Assembly (NCBI GenBank): GCA_041686235.1
Contig: JAWLED010000046.1
Coordinates: 1 to 22,664, forward strand
Origin: JAAAOH01 sp041686235
GTDB lineage: Bacteria > Spirochaetota > Spirochaetia > DSM-27196 > PWMO01
Length of the DNA: 22,664 nt
Reading direction: 5' to 3'
Positions 22,192 through 22,664 of the stretch are shown here, piece by piece (the stretch's first letter is position 1; each line of letters begins with the position of its first letter). Under the pieces are notes generated by a model. The model worked only from the letters and a program-made list of their open reading frames with translations, had not been told where the DNA came from and did not search any database. Both the position numbers and the translations under genes were made by a program.

Positions 22192-22664
22192 GTCCCCGCC
22201 TGCCTCCGGCTCCCGCCGACGCGCGCACACCCCACCCCCACCGCCACCCTCGACGTGACGGCGGCCCCGCGCCCGGGGCGCAGCCGTCGCGCGACCTCGA
22301 GCTTGCTCGGGGAGCGCCGGACGGGTGTGCCCGGAGGCCGTGGGCCCCGGCCACGCGTGGGTAGGCGCGCGTCGGCGTGGCGCACAGTTGGCGCAGGCGG
22401 CGCAGTGCCCGCGCGGTGGGCGGGGTCGGGCCACTGCGGGCTTCGGTCCTTCGGACCCGCCCGGCCACGAAAAGTAGCCGGGCGGCCCTCCGTGTCCCTC
22501 GTGTCCTCGCGGGGTGGTGGGGCCGGTGGATGGAGCTCGCACCGGAGCGCCCTCGCCACATGTACGGCGTGAGCCACCATTAGGGATTGGTCGAGCTCTT
22601 GCCACGGAGTGGGCAAACGCCTCTGTCGCCGGCTCGTCCAGCGTATTCGCGGGTGACCTGTAGC
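22192..22664. other. GC-rich tail without a recognisable gene
   Basis: Several overlapping frames are open on both strands because stop codons are rare at this GC content. All translate to Pro/Arg/Gly/Ala-rich low-complexity sequence. I see no domain or conserved motif. The last 60 bp on the minus strand (from 22662: YRSPANTLDEPATEAFA) look slightly more protein-like and could be the end of a gene outside the window; this is a weak impression only. Confidence 0.4.
22445..22485. repeat. Adjacent hairpins GGTCC-TTC-GGACC and CCGCCCGGC...GCCGGGCGG
   Basis: GGTCC (22445-22449) pairs with GGACC (22453-22457) around a TTC loop. Immediately after, a perfect 9-bp inverted repeat CCGCCCGGC (22457-22465) / GCCGGGCGG (22477-22485) has an 11-nt A-rich loop, the only AT-rich stretch in the neighbourhood. 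The arrangement resembles REP-type extragenic palindromes or a structured RNA element. There is no T-tract for a standard terminator. Confidence 0.6.

Noticed and set aside
22039..22572. Plus-strand 177-codon frame in the right-hand tail
   Set aside because: Low-complexity Arg/Pro/Gly-rich translation without domain, ribosome site or codon signal.

Overview
The window is GC-rich bacterial DNA (well above 60% by eye). It holds 14 confident protein genes, two 100-N assembly gaps and several GC-rich repeat patches. No rRNA, tRNA or ribosomal-protein marker is present, so the host cannot be placed. The central gene set (YgfK, SsnA, YgeY, YgeW, XdhD) is known from enterobacteria, clostridia and other anaerobes or facultative anaerobes. 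The high GC, low-complexity protein inserts and N-gaps suggest a fragmented draft or metagenome assembly of an anaerobic or facultative organism.

Layout. Positions 1-181 are GC-rich repeat followed by a short betC leader. A choline-sulfatase gene (betC, +) runs 182-1696. Positions 1697-2138 are intergenic: small hairpins, then an array of 41-bp tandem repeats broken by an N-gap. A serine alpha/beta hydrolase (+) occupies 2139-2939. Its end converges on a long minus-strand operon (3030-21729), read from right to left: ygfK, ssnA, ygeY, a threonine-synthase-like PLP enzyme, a molybdenum hydroxylase large subunit, its 2Fe-2S subunit, its FAD subunit, a second PLP enzyme, an 8-oxoguanine-deaminase-like amidohydrolase, a ygfM-like FAD subunit, xdhD and ygeW. 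Ten of the eleven junctions overlap (six ATGA, one GTGA, one TAATG, one 7 bp, one 19 bp). The remaining one is only 16-19 nt wide, so the twelve genes are almost certainly one transcript with coupled translation. Positions 21730-22664 hold an AT-rich probable promoter patch with a 13-bp-period direct repeat and a hairpin, a doubtful small ORF, and a GC-rich hairpin-rich tail.

How the genes may work together (inference from families). The operon looks like an oxygen-independent purine/urate catabolic unit. The deaminase would turn 8-oxoguanine into urate. The three-subunit hydroxylase would interconvert hypoxanthine, xanthine and urate or act on a related heterocycle. YgfK (flavin/FeS oxidoreductase), SsnA, YgeY and YgeW would reduce, open and de-carbamoylate the ring. 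The usual partners YgeX (diaminopropionate ammonia-lyase) and HyuA (hydantoinase) are not seen; two unrelated PLP fold-type-II enzymes are present instead. That substitution is the most interesting biology here.

Both N-gaps are flanked by an identical 99-bp sequence on each side. This looks like an unmerged contig overlap. Collapsing the second one restores an unbroken ygfM reading frame.
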